Source: a virus. Taken from it: 60,631 nucleotides of DNA. The DNA lies in the IMG/VR virus record IMGVR_UViG_3300037189_006948, positions 1-60,631 of that record, one strand, 5' to 3'. Positions within the stretch are counted from its first letter, which is position 1. Each line of letters opens with the position of its first letter. Below are positions 26,476 through 36,700 of this stretch, one piece after another. Position numbers and translations under genes: made by a program. The notes under the pieces are model-generated. The model was not told the origin of the DNA. It saw nothing but the letters and a program-made list of their open reading frames with translations, and did not search any database.

Positions 26476-28617
26476 ATGAAAAGCCCAAACATCACTTCTG
26501 GGAGACTGAATAAAGTCTCTGCCGGGTGGATGCACGGGGTTAACTCCGTTCGCAACCCGTGGACGTTGCCGGATGACCAGTTCAAGTGGGGCCAAAACAT
26601 CACTGTTCGAGGAGGTATTGCACAAACTCGCCCGGGGTTTGCCATGCGACTATCCCTTCCGAACGGAAACTTTCAAGGCGGGCTGCTTTTCAACGCCAAC
26701 AAGCAATACCAAGCCAGTTCAACTTTTACAAACCTTGATGGGGTTGAGATTTCTCAAGTTGCCACTATTTGGACGCCAGAAGGCGGTCAGTCTGAAGAGT
26801 CAGAACTGCCGTACATGGTCTTTGCTGTTGATGGAAGGGTCTATTATTGTCCTTTTCCGTTGGTTCAACCCAAAAATTGGGAGGATTACTTGCTGTCTGG
26901 GATTTTGCTTGATCCAGATGTCGAGCGAGTAAATTTCGTCATTGCAACAAAGACTGCAAACATTTCGTCCGGGGGCGACTTTTCAATAACGCCAGCGCAC
27001 AGAATCATTGTTGTTCAAGACGGTGTACGTCGAGCAGGATGGTGGGACGGGTCAGACAAGACTGGGGCGCAGTCGAAAGATATCCCTATAGGCTATTGGA
27101 TGGCATTTTCTGGAAATAGACTGTGGGTTGCCTCTGGAAATATCATCTCAGCTTCCGACCTCGGAGACCCATTGTCATGGATTGAGCGCACTACCGGCAC
27201 TGGGAGAGGCGACTTCAGCTTGCCTCGCCCGGTTACTGCCATGCAGGACTATGTGGGCCAGAACAATGACACTCGTTTGATTGCGTGGACAGATCGCTCT
27301 ACTTACTCGCTGGCGTCTGGCATTTTGGACAGAACCCAGTGGACTACTACGGCAAACTTTCAAAACGTACTTTACCCAACTGTTGGGTGTATTGCTGGCA
27401 AAAGCATTGCATTCCAAGCTGGTCTGATGTGGTGGTATGCTCAAGGAGGACTTGTTTCTGCCGACGTTGCCGCTTCGTCTTACCTGTCTTCTCAGGTTCT
27501 TTATAAAGACGTCGAGATGGCTAAAGCCAAGCGGCTAATGTCGTCAGAGTTGTCTGGAATTTGCTCCGCTTCGTTTGAAAATTACCTGTTGTGCTCAATT
27601 CCTTATCTTGAGCCTATTAATTCGGCAACGATGGTATTGGACTACGCTGCTGCTGCTGAGTGGAATCAAGCTCGAAACCCGGCTTGGGCGGGTGTTTGGA
27701 CTGGCATTCGTCCAATTGAATGGGCGTCCGGGGTCGTTAGCAGGACACCGAGAATCTTTGCTTTTTCGGTCGATTACGGACGCACAAATGACGGATCGCA
27801 TGTACACTTGTGGGAGGCGTTCGTCCCCGAACGGTACGACACTTATCTGAATATCAATGCTGACGGCAGCACTACAAAGCTTGTAAATCGGATTTACTGC
27901 CAAATGGAGACCGCTTTGCTGGGTGACAGCATGGATCTCAAACAATTGGCGTACGCTGAGATTGATTGCTCTCAAATTGCTGGCACAGTTGATGTAAAGG
28001 TCAGCTACAGAGGCACAAAAGGCACATATCAGCCAATTTTAAGCACTCGAATTCTTGCAGCCACGGAAGACTACGAGTATCAGACTAGCTACGCATCCAA
28101 CGAAATCGACAAGCTTGGCTTCCTGCAAACTCAGCACCGTCGATTGGTCACCGAATCTGTGCAGCCAAACACTGCCGAAAAGAGTTGCGAAAGCAGTTTA
28201 CTTTTAAACGTAGACAAGGCTTTTTCTCTGCTTATTGAGTGGTGCGGTGGCTTAGGTGTTGAAGCTCTCAGAATGTACCAAGATCCATTTCAAGACCGCT
28301 CTACGGGCCGAGTCACGGTTGATGAGACTGAGTTTTGTGTACTCGGTGAAACTGGATCTACTGTTTTGGTGCAACTCCCGCCCGCGCCGCAGGAAAATCC
28401 AAATAGTCAAAAGATGGTTTGGACAGCCACCAAGACAGTTAGTGTTCAAGTTGGGCCTATTGCCGGGAGAAGCGGGAATGCTGTTGCCACGGCAACCGCA
28501 ACCGCAACCTCATATATTTCACAGGCTGATGCTGACGCAATTGCAACAGCAAAAGCTACTTCAGAAGCACGCCTTGCAGCGCAACAATATCGTGCGTTGC
28601 ATCCACCGATTGAATAA
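26476..28617 (+). CDS. Tail nozzle protein (T7 gp12-like beta propeller)
   Basis: 713 residues. The N-terminus LPDDQFKWGQNITVRGGIAQ, TRPGFAMRL is typical of podovirus nozzle or beta-propeller proteins that follow the adaptor gene. Repeated beta blades are visible in the middle (WMAFSGNRLWVASGNIIS, DTRLIAWTDRSTYSL). The last 60 residues are Ala/Thr-rich and helical. It would form the distal tail tube below the adaptor. The next gene starts one base after its stop. Confidence 0.75.
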   Translation: MKSPNITSGRLNKVSAGWMHGVNSVRNPWTLPDDQFKWGQNITVRGGIAQTRPGFAMRLSLPNGNFQGGLLFNANKQYQASSTFTNLDGVEISQVATIWTPEGGQSEESELPYMVFAVDGRVYYCPFPLVQPKNWEDYLLSGILLDPDVERVNFVIATKTANISSGGDFSITPAHRIIVVQDGVRRAGWWDGSDKTGAQSKDIPIGYWMAFSGNRLWVASGNIISASDLGDPLSWIERTTGTGRGDFSLPRPVTAMQDYVGQNNDTRLIAWTDRSTYSLASGILDRTQWTTTANFQNVLYPTVGCIAGKSIAFQAGLMWWYAQGGLVSADVAASSYLSSQVLYKDVEMAKAKRLMSSELSGICSASFENYLLCSIPYLEPINSATMVLDYAAAAEWNQARNPAWAGVWTGIRPIEWASGVVSRTPRIFAFSVDYGRTNDGSHVHLWEAFVPERYDTYLNINADGSTTKLVNRIYCQMETALLGDSMDLKQLAYAEIDCSQIAGTVDVKVSYRGTKGTYQPILSTRILAATEDYEYQTSYASNEIDKLGFLQTQHRRLVTESVQPNTAEKSCESSLLLNVDKAFSLLIEWCGGLGVEALRMYQDPFQDRSTGRVTVDETEFCVLGETGSTVLVQLPPAPQENPNSQKMVWTATKTVSVQVGPIAGRSGNAVATATATATSYISQADADAIATAKATSEARLAAQQYRALHPPIE

Positions 28618-28618
28618 C

Positions 28619-28870
28619 ATGCCTTCAATCAAATCAGCAACAAAGACTGTTTCTGTTTTCCCGAACCAATTTGTTTCTCCATACGGGAATGACGGCATCA
28701 TTCCGCTGTACTCTAGTATTCCGTTGAAGAGCGGGACGGGACAAGGGTGCGTTCCATGCGTTGTCTGTGGCAACTCAACAAAGCGGGCACAGGTGATTGC
28801 CTACGAAGCGAGTAAAAACATTTCACCTGTTGAAGAGACGGTTAATGTTCAATTATTCCCATCAATATGA
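28619..28870 (+). CDS. Small Cys-containing virion-region protein
   Basis: 83 residues starting one base after the nozzle gene stop. A central CVPCVVCGNS motif could bind zinc. The rest is mixed and unrecognised. Its last codons overlap the next start (ATGA). Confidence 0.6.
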   Translation: MPSIKSATKTVSVFPNQFVSPYGNDGIIPLYSSIPLKSGTGQGCVPCVVCGNSTKRAQVIAYEASKNISPVEETVNVQLFPSI

Positions 28871-29256
28871 TAAATTCGATACATTACAGAAAAATGCAGG
28901 CCGGAACTCAGGAATTTGCTGATCTTCAAGAGTTTGCAGAGTCGTTCAACCATGTAATAGTTCCTCACCCAAACATTGTTGTGTACGCTAACTATAAAAA
29001 CGGGCGTTTGTTTGGTTACATTGACCAAGTGTTTATTCCGACAGCATATCCGGCCTTTCATCCCGAGCACACAAAGCCTCGGGACGTTGTGCAAGTGATG
29101 AATGATTGGAAAACGCATTCTCAGCTATCTGGCAATCCCGGATACATCGCAGTTCCATCAAATAACAACAATGGAATTGGAAACTTTCCAGAAACCACAA
29201 TGAACAAGCTTGGTTTGACTAGACTTAACCGAGAATTGTACTATCCTTCCTTCTAA
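28867..29256 (+). CDS. Hypothetical protein in the tail/ejection region
   Basis: 129 residues, alpha/beta, with NIVVYANYKNGRLFGYIDQV, then FIPTAYPAFHPEHTKPRDVV. The strand-turn-strand followed by a helix is a little like an acetyltransferase core, as in some T7-like internal proteins, but no acetyl-CoA loop is clear. Translationally coupled to its upstream neighbour. Confidence 0.6.
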   Translation: MINSIHYRKMQAGTQEFADLQEFAESFNHVIVPHPNIVVYANYKNGRLFGYIDQVFIPTAYPAFHPEHTKPRDVVQVMNDWKTHSQLSGNPGYIAVPSNNNNGIGNFPETTMNKLGLTRLNRELYYPSF

Positions 29257-29258
29257 TT

Positions 29259-30077
29259 ATGGGCGCATCCGTTGACCCTTCAGCTTTTGTCACTCGGCCA
29301 GATACATCTCTAGCTGCCGCGCAGCTCGGAATGCAGTCGGCTCTTGGTGCGCAGCAATTGGCGCAACAGAACCGAATGCTCGGTTATGCTGCCAACATGC
29401 CGCTGGAAAGTTGGACGCCAGATGTGTGGGGTCAAGACGGGATGGCTACTCAGGCAGGCCAAATTGCTGCTATCAACGCTTTCAAGTCTAAGCAGCTAGA
29501 GCAGCAGACTAATCCTCAAATGGCAGCTTTGCGTCAAAGCTTGCCGGGAATGATTCAGGAAGACTTGTCGCCAAACATGTGGCAAAAGCACATGGATCAG
29601 TGGGCGAAACACGCCGGGTTGGCTAAATACCTTGGATCTGGCACGGCAGACTCTACTGTTGGGAAGTCTGCACTGTACGATATGGGTGCGCTGGAAGGGC
29701 AAGCAATGCGTCGGGCAAACCTTGAACAGGCGCAAAGATATTTGAGTGCAAATCCGGCTCCAAATGCTAATATTGATGCTGGTTCTATTCTTGGGGCGCA
29801 GCAAGCTGCTCAGGCTCAAAATATGCAACAGAGAGCTGGCTTCCGAGATGCGCTAATGAATCGGACGCAAGGGGCAGCGCAATCTACGACAGACTGGATC
29901 AACCAAATGCTGTCGTCTACAAGCCAAGCGGCGGAAGCCAACAAAAAAGACTGGCAGAATTACCAACAAGCCATGCTCCAAGGGGCACAGCACAACGCCG
30001 ACGCAACCAACGCACTGATTGGCGCAGGTATTGGGGCCGCAGGTTCGCTTGGTGGAGGATATTTAGCAGGACGTTAA
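29259..30077 (+). CDS. Ejection-type internal virion protein
   Basis: 272 residues, strongly helical, Gln/Ala-rich. It ends with ALIGAGIGAAGSLGGGYLAG, a Gly-rich hydrophobic segment of the kind found in ejected proteins that cross membranes. Directly precedes the three MGG/TFGG paralogues. Likely packaged in the head and ejected ahead of DNA; inference from composition and place. Confidence 0.6.
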   Translation: MGASVDPSAFVTRPDTSLAAAQLGMQSALGAQQLAQQNRMLGYAANMPLESWTPDVWGQDGMATQAGQIAAINAFKSKQLEQQTNPQMAALRQSLPGMIQEDLSPNMWQKHMDQWAKHAGLAKYLGSGTADSTVGKSALYDMGALEGQAMRRANLEQAQRYLSANPAPNANIDAGSILGAQQAAQAQNMQQRAGFRDALMNRTQGAAQSTTDWINQMLSSTSQAAEANKKDWQNYQQAMLQGAQHNADATNALIGAGIGAAGSLGGGYLAGR

Positions 30078-30089
30078 CCTTACTACGTT

Positions 30090-30566
30090 ATGGGCGGACA
30101 TTACTCAGCACCACCACCTCCAGACTATACTCCAATGATTTTGGAGATGGAAAAGATGCGTCAAGCGCAGTCAGGAGCAGCTCAAGACGCCGCAGATGCG
30201 CAGCGTCGAGCGATGATTGACGCTCAGAATAATGCGGCGCAGTTGGGTATGAATCAGTCGAATGCTCAAGCGCAGCAAAACTTGCTTCGAGCGCAGGAAT
30301 ATCAGAAAGCGCAAGACGCTGCCGCCGCTCAAGCTGCCGCTGCTCAAGCTGGCATGGCAGGATCAGCGATCACCGGTGGGCCAATTGACATGACTTCGCT
30401 TAACCAAGCAAAGCTGGCAAACCTAAGTGCCGCATCTTCCTATTTGCCGCAAACAGCAGCTAACTTGGCTGGGAGTAACATGGCACCAGTAAACCCTGCT
30501 ATGCCAAAAGCTAAATACCAATTTCAGATGCCAAGCACAAATGACTTAACCTTTGGAGGTAAATAG
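30090..30566 (+). CDS. MGG...TFGG paralogue A (virion protein)
   Basis: 158 residues, starting MGGHYSAPPPPDYTPM, with an Ala/Gln-rich helical middle and ending QFQMPSTNDLTFGGK. The same start (MGG) and end (x-F/Q-x-[LM]P...[LI]TFGG[KS]) recur in the next two genes. The Gly-Gly codons at its end form a GGAGG ribosome-binding site eight bases before the next ATG. Function unknown; probably a small ejected or virion protein. Confidence 0.65.
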   Translation: MGGHYSAPPPPDYTPMILEMEKMRQAQSGAAQDAADAQRRAMIDAQNNAAQLGMNQSNAQAQQNLLRAQEYQKAQDAAAAQAAAAQAGMAGSAITGGPIDMTSLNQAKLANLSAASSYLPQTAANLAGSNMAPVNPAMPKAKYQFQMPSTNDLTFGGK

Positions 30567-30567
30567 T

Positions 30568-31056
30568 ATGGGCGGAGTACAAAGAACAGTTTCTAAATGG
30601 ATTCCAAACGAAATTAAAAAGGCTATTCCGAACGAAGTAGTTAAAGCGTTGCCAAAAGAAATTGCTCCATACTTGCCGCTTGGCCCAGTTTCGGCAAAAG
30701 CGTTTGATCAACAACAAGCTGAAGCTGCCGCTGCCGATGCTGCTGCCAAAGCCGCTGCTGATGCGCAAGCAAAACAACTGTACGACATTCAGCATCCAAA
30801 CATTTTTGGGCAGACTACGCTGACTGCGACTCAAAATGCTCCTTTTACAACGACTGGTCAGGAGGTTGGCCCTGCTTCAACATCAGATGCCGCTCCTTCC
30901 GCTTTTGGTGCGCCTACGGCTTTAACTAAAGCAAAACCTAATGCACCTAATTACGTTAAGCCCGGTGGTGCAGGTGCGGCTCTGGCGCAACAAGCTCAAG
31001 ATCAGAATGCTTTTAAGCTACCTAGTGTTTCGGGTTTAACTTTTGGAGGATCTTAG
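30568..31056 (+). CDS. MGG...TFGG paralogue B (virion protein)
   Basis: 162 residues from the ATG at 30568 (preceded by GGAGG and an eight-base spacer). It starts MGGVQRTVSKWIPNEIKKAI, has an Ala-rich helix and disordered Thr/Pro/Ala-rich region, and ends NAFKLPSVSGLTFGGS. The N-terminus differs from paralogue A beyond MGG; the C-terminal motif is clearly shared. Confidence 0.65.
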   Translation: MGGVQRTVSKWIPNEIKKAIPNEVVKALPKEIAPYLPLGPVSAKAFDQQQAEAAAADAAAKAAADAQAKQLYDIQHPNIFGQTTLTATQNAPFTTTGQEVGPASTSDAAPSAFGAPTALTKAKPNAPNYVKPGGAGAALAQQAQDQNAFKLPSVSGLTFGGS

Positions 31057-31057
31057 T

Positions 31058-31561
31058 ATGGGCGGTAATAACGCAGTTCGTGAAAGCGTTCCAAATACAG
31101 GCTCAAATTGGGCTTCTAGCACGCCTATATTTAGCAGCCCTGATTATAAAAAAGAACAGCAATTTGGATTAGCGCATCCTGATGCCGATCCCCCTGCTAA
31201 AGGGCAAACGTATGATTCGTTTGTGAAAGCATACGGAGATGCTCATCCACAAAAAACAGAGCACACACAAGGGGTGCCCGCAGCTCCGCCACCTCAAGTT
31301 GCGCCTGTTAATCCAGAACCTGCGCCAACTCCATTGCCTGCAACATTTTCTACTCCGCAGTCTATGCAAAATGTTAAAGCGATTGGGACAACGCCACAAC
31401 CGATGGCTAGCGCAATGGCTCAAACCAAATCGCCAACTCAAGCGACTCAAATGTCTCAAGGCATGCAGGCCGCTAAAGCAGCAAATCAGATGGCCGGAGT
31501 CAGCGACGCTAAACAGTTTTCTCTGCCTAACGTAGGTCAAATTACTTTCGGAGGCTCTTAA
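31058..31561 (+). CDS. MGG...TFGG paralogue C (virion protein)
   Basis: 167 residues from the ATG at 31058 (GGAGG plus eight bases). It starts MGGNNAVRESVPN, is Pro/Gln/Ala-rich and mostly disordered, and ends QFSLPNVGQITFGGS. Its last Gly-Gly codons again give a GGAGG site eight bases before the next gene. Three tandem genes with the same ends and unlike middles suggest duplication with the tail peptide under selection. Confidence 0.65.
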   Translation: MGGNNAVRESVPNTGSNWASSTPIFSSPDYKKEQQFGLAHPDADPPAKGQTYDSFVKAYGDAHPQKTEHTQGVPAAPPPQVAPVNPEPAPTPLPATFSTPQSMQNVKAIGTTPQPMASAMAQTKSPTQATQMSQGMQAAKAANQMAGVSDAKQFSLPNVGQITFGGS

Positions 31562-31562
31562 T

Positions 31563-33701
31563 ATGGCTCTTTTCTACGACACCGCAGGCATCCCGATTCA
31601 GATTGCCACGCCGAACATTAATTACGGTGCATTGGCAAATGTTCGCCCGTTGTCGTTTGGACAAGACCCGATTCAGATTGCGCCGCTTGCTCCTTGGCAA
31701 GTTCCAGAAGCAAAGCCCTACATAGCGCAAGGCATTACGCAGGCAGCTTCTGGTATTGGACAGGGGCTTGCTGCCGCAGGAAGGGCCAAGACAGAGCTTG
31801 AGCGGCAAAAGGCAATAGACGCCCGAGAATTGGCAAAGGAAACAGCCAGAAACGCCAGAGAGGACGCTATAGAGACTGCGCGTGCAAATTTAGAGAGAGA
31901 AAAGCTAAGGTCAGCCGAGACAATTGCTCGGATGAGAGCTGTCAAATCTAGTGTTGATGATAGGTCTAATGAGGTATTTGATGGAAACCCAGACCAATTA
32001 GCGTCTCAGCAGGCTGATTTGAAAGGGTCTATACTCCCTGACTCAGAAGATGAAGTTAATGCTCAAGACCAAAGGTTCACAAGAGATACTAAACAACCAC
32101 CAAGTGGGCCTGTTGATATTGTAATAGAAAAACGTGAGACTTTAGTGCCGAGTGCTGAACAAAAACAATTATCTGACTTGCGATCTTCTGGGCTTCAAGC
32201 AAGGCCATTGAACATTGGATTGGCTGATGTTCAACCAGTTTCTGAATTTCAAACAAGGCCATTAGCTATTGGATCAGCTAATGTTTTGCCAAACATTTCC
32301 TCACATCTGCTTGCAACGCTGGATCGTCCAACCGCTGCTGTAAAGACTCTTATTTCTGTCCCTTCGGCTTCTGCTCCCGCGCCCGCCCCGGCTCCAGCCC
32401 CAGCCCAATCTCCCGCTAATACTGCGGTTGCCGCTGCGGTGCCTCCCACCATCCCTTTGCTTGATGAAGACAGCAACAAGCCTGCGGCTGGTGCCGCGCC
32501 AGCTACTGCAACTAAGACTGCTCTTCCAACTGGCGAAGTAGTGATTTCAACTTTCAAGCCAGACGCTAATTTTGGGTTTCAAAATAACACCATTCCTCTT
32601 TCTAAGACTGTTCTTTCAGGAGACGTAGATTTAACCAACAAGCCTGCGCTTGGAACAAATGACGCAAACCAAGACAGCTCTCTTGTGAAGGCTGTTAAAG
32701 ACACTCCTGAATTGGGGAATCTTGAAGGCTTGCGCTCACCAAGCTCTAAAAAAACTTCCGCAACTGAAGTTCAAGAAGTAAATCCTAAAGACATAGTTCC
32801 TGCGTTTAGAAACAATAGTGATGCTGCGAGGTATGCTTTAGCTTTCAATAAAAAGTATTCAAACTCTAGAATACTAGCAAAAGTTGTAAGGCCGACTAAA
32901 GAAGTCCCCAATTGGACAATAAATTACGAAGACGTTGGCGAACAAAGAGCTGCTCATAGATCGTCTGAACAGGCAAAAGTAGAAGTACTGGAATTCAAGA
33001 GAGACGCAAAGGTTGGGAACATGGCTAAGAATTACGAGGCCCAACCTACTGCAAAGTTAATGTCTACCAGAGAAGACGCAATGAGGCGAATGCTGGTGGC
33101 CTATGAGAACAGGAAAAGAGCAGACAATTCCGTTAGCAAAGCCACCATTGACCAAGAGCTAAAGGAGCTGTTTGTGATGTTTGCTTCCGGAAAAGCTCCG
33201 ACTGAGGCGCAGTTCTCGGAAATTTCTCACGCATTCCCCGGTTTGCCGAATTACTTGCAGAAGAAGATGGAATTCTGGAAAAGCGGAGCAACGCTTAATA
33301 ATCAGCAGGTTGAAACCATCAAGAACCTGATGATTGAGACTTACAATAACTCTGCAAATCAAGTTAATAGCCAACTTAGCGATATTGAGAGCATTCTTAA
33401 AACGGAACATCCAAACATTAACCCAAAAAAGCTACCTGTTAAGTACCCTATTCTTGAAACTGAGGAGGAGCTAAAGGATGAGGCGTTAAAGCTAAAGGAA
33501 AAACTCAGCCGAGATCCAAGCTTTAAGCAAGAATACGACAACAAAATAGGCGAGCTAATTAAGAAAAGAGAGTTTTTCAAGATTCACGGCTTGCCTTCAA
33601 ACCTTGGAGATATCACAAGACCTCCAAGAAAGCCGGGATTCCATTCCTACTTGTTCTCTGCAAGTCCTGACTTGTCAAACTTTCAGCCACCTTCTCAATA
33701 A
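31563..33701 (+). CDS. Large helical ejection-type protein
   Basis: 712 residues. The N-terminus (IPIQIATPNINYGALANVR) and three related short motifs (NVRPLSFGQ, QARPLNIGL, QTRPLAIGS) look like docking peptides. A long charged helix with coiled-coil character (about residues 75-125), a Pro/Ala linker (SAPAPAPAPAPAQSP) and a helical C-terminal half follow. Size and place just before the 2,997-residue protein fit one of the podovirus ejection proteins. Confidence 0.65.
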   Translation: MALFYDTAGIPIQIATPNINYGALANVRPLSFGQDPIQIAPLAPWQVPEAKPYIAQGITQAASGIGQGLAAAGRAKTELERQKAIDARELAKETARNAREDAIETARANLEREKLRSAETIARMRAVKSSVDDRSNEVFDGNPDQLASQQADLKGSILPDSEDEVNAQDQRFTRDTKQPPSGPVDIVIEKRETLVPSAEQKQLSDLRSSGLQARPLNIGLADVQPVSEFQTRPLAIGSANVLPNISSHLLATLDRPTAAVKTLISVPSASAPAPAPAPAPAQSPANTAVAAAVPPTIPLLDEDSNKPAAGAAPATATKTALPTGEVVISTFKPDANFGFQNNTIPLSKTVLSGDVDLTNKPALGTNDANQDSSLVKAVKDTPELGNLEGLRSPSSKKTSATEVQEVNPKDIVPAFRNNSDAARYALAFNKKYSNSRILAKVVRPTKEVPNWTINYEDVGEQRAAHRSSEQAKVEVLEFKRDAKVGNMAKNYEAQPTAKLMSTREDAMRRMLVAYENRKRADNSVSKATIDQELKELFVMFASGKAPTEAQFSEISHAFPGLPNYLQKKMEFWKSGATLNNQQVETIKNLMIETYNNSANQVNSQLSDIESILKTEHPNINPKKLPVKYPILETEEELKDEALKLKEKLSRDPSFKQEYDNKIGELIKKREFFKIHGLPSNLGDITRPPRKPGFHSYLFSASPDLSNFQPPSQ

Positions 33702-33703
33702 TT

Positions 33704-36700
33704 ATGGCAGATGATGAATTTTGGAGTAGCCTTAAAAGAGATGTCTCTGGTTCCGAACCGGCTCAAGTTGACGGCTCAAAACAGGATCATCAAAAGGGAA
33801 AAGATGATGATTTTTGGAATGAATTAAAGAAAGAAACTGGAAATACAGGGCTTTCTGTTCCATCGATCAGCGTCTCGTCTGAGGGTGAGGCGTATAAACC
33901 TGATACGGGCCTTGTGTCGTCAGGTAATTTAGGATCTGGCAAGTTTCTTCAATCAGACGTTCCCCAAGGCGGGAGATGGGCTGAGTATGGGAATGTGGTT
34001 GATCCCGCCAAAAGAAAAGATTTAGCGCAGGAGCTGTCTCAATATCGAGACCCAAAGCTGCTTGAAGAGATTCAGCGTGAAGTGCCGTGGTACAAGATGT
34101 CAGACAGTCCCGAGCAGGTTGGCGCACTGTTTACGCATGAATGGAATAAGCCGTGGAGCGAAAGGGGCGCAGAGCTGGCGCAGGGGATTGCGAGCGGTCT
34201 ATCTCACTTTGTTGGTGGCACCATTCCAGACATTGCCGTAGGGGGATTTAATCTTGCAAAAGATATCACCGGCCTTGGACAAAAGTCTGTCACTGGTGAA
34301 ACAGACGCCTCCATTCGAGCTTCCCGAATCCTTGGCGATGCTGCCATGCGAGCCGCTGAAAGCTTGTACACGCCAGCGCACGAGATGGCTGAGGGCGGAC
34401 ACTATGCGGTAGACCGGGCTCGTTATGCAATGGCCCCTCTTGAGGAAAAGCAAAAGGAGCTAGAGAACGCCAAGGAGAACTTTCGCAAGCGGCTCGATGC
34501 AAAGCACGCCGAACACTTGTTCAACGAAAAGAATCCTGCGGTGCTGGCCCGTTGGATTGATCGGTTTTCCAACGCAAGGGTGGACTGGAGAGCAATGGCT
34601 AACCCGTATGGGTCTGCCTTCTCTCCACCACTGTCTGACAAGGATCGGGCAGACATAGAGTCGCCGGTTGTAAAGCAGGTTTCCTCAGACATCATTCAGC
34701 AGTTCCTTCCAAGCCCTGAATCAGTTGCCAAAGAGAATGGCACAACAGTAGAGCAAGGCAGACAAGCCATCAAAGAGCAGTCGATGATGATGGCCGATGG
34801 AGCTATTCAAGGCGCACTTGAAGGTGCAAATCGTCTCGCTGAAGACCCAAAACAAGTGGGATTTGTGGAGATGGTTACCCCGCTAAATTCTTTTGGAGTT
34901 GCCGGTGCTGCGCTTTCAGAATTAACCGGCGCAGCTAGGCTCGGAGTCCAAGCTGCTCGCAGGTTTGGCAAGTCTGCTGAAGAGATCAATGCAATAGAGA
35001 GTGCGGCTGCGGCTGACGTTGCTGCGGCTGCTAGGGATCGTGCAAAGGCATCCATGCTTCCCGGGCCGGTTGAGCAAGGATTGCGCTCAATGGGGCGGGG
35101 TATTGAGTTTGCTGGCAACAAGCTGGAAGGAGCTTTAGAAAACATCCCGACGCCAATGAAGGTTGCTGGGTTGGCAGGGGGCGGAGCATTAGCTGGGGCT
35201 TTGACGAGTGATGATCCGATTTCTGGAGCATACAGAGGCGCAGGTCTGGGCCTTGGCGCGTATCTTGGAGGTAAAGCAGCCAACGCACTAAAGCTGGGGT
35301 CTGCAATTGCTGCCACGCCAAGAATAGGAGCGGACTTACTTGAAGCGGGCCGATTAGCCACCGGCAATATGGGGAGGTTTGCTACTGCTGAGTCAATGAC
35401 GGCAGCGTCAGACGCAACCAAGAACCTTATTCGAGCTGCTTCGCTTGGAGCTGGTGGTAAGGCCCTTGATTGGGTTGGCAAGAATGCACTAGTGGCACTC
35501 AAACATAACGTGGACATGGCCCCGCTGATGCTGGCGTTAGGCGTTTATAACCAAGACGACGCTCAGCAGTTTGGCAACATGATGGTCGAAGGGGCTGGTT
35601 GGGGGCTGGTTCACGGGCAAATCTTGGGACAACTGCGAGGCCAAGATCACGTTGCAAATGAGATGAATAGGCGTTATGACGCCCAACATGCAGACCGAGT
35701 GTTGTTGGCTTCCAGCCCGGAGCATCGAGCCAATGTTGACCGGTTGAATTGGGACAAAGTGGTCGAAAGCTCTGCAAACCAAGTGGCAGCAGCAAAGGGA
35801 GAGTACGATAGGCTTGTCTCTCAGACACCAGACGCTCCAGAGACAGCAGCGGCATTGAACCGGCTGAAGTTCCTTGAAGACACGCACCTCAAGAATCTGA
35901 CGGCTACTCCTCAGACTCGACAAGCTTTCCATGAAGGTGTTAAACAAGCTTTCGGCAAAGCCGACATGCTCATCAACGGGGCGTTGAGCCCCAACAAAAA
36001 CATCAACATTGAGCTGCTGTCTGGAGACCAGATTGTAGCCAAAATTATCGCTGCCAACCCAAACTACAATGGTCAAGGCGTGCCAATGACTCCAGAGCAG
36101 GCTGCTGGATACAAAGATAAGAAAGGCATGTTTTGGGAGGCTAAAGACTCTGAAGTTGGCAAAGCTGCGGTTGACCCATTCAAGGGCACGGCAATTGTCA
36201 ATCTTGACAAGGTCATAGCAAACAACCGAATCACCGGGGATGCGCTTCCTAATGTAATCGCCCATGAAGCAGTGGGTCACGGGTTGTTTACGATGCGGGA
36301 GTACAGAGAGAAGATTGCGCCGGTGTGGCAACAGTTATTTGGCAGTGAGTACACTGATGCAAATGGCGTTGTGCGTCCGATAGTGCCCGGAGCATATTCT
36401 CGGGAAGATGTTGCAAAGATGTACTTTGATCGGTATGTCCACGGTGAGACTCCTGAGTCTAAAGCTGCAAACTTAGAAACTTTCTGCAAAGAAAACGGCA
36501 CTTGGGACGTTGCCACAAACGCTCCTGACCTGAACAAGATTGTAGACTACATGCGCCAAGAGATATTGGCGGACGCGCACATGGGGAGTCTTTATGCTGA
36601 CCCCAACTCGCCATTACAGAATGCTATTGATTGGGCTGCTAGCAAGGTTTCAAGCAATGTTCTAAAGTCAGCACTACAAAAGCTGTACGCAATTGCTGGG

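Noticed and set aside
34807-35517. Reverse-strand frame of 236 codons opposite the giant protein
   Set aside because: Ser/Pro/Ala low-complexity antisense product caused by Gly/Ala-rich coding sequence.
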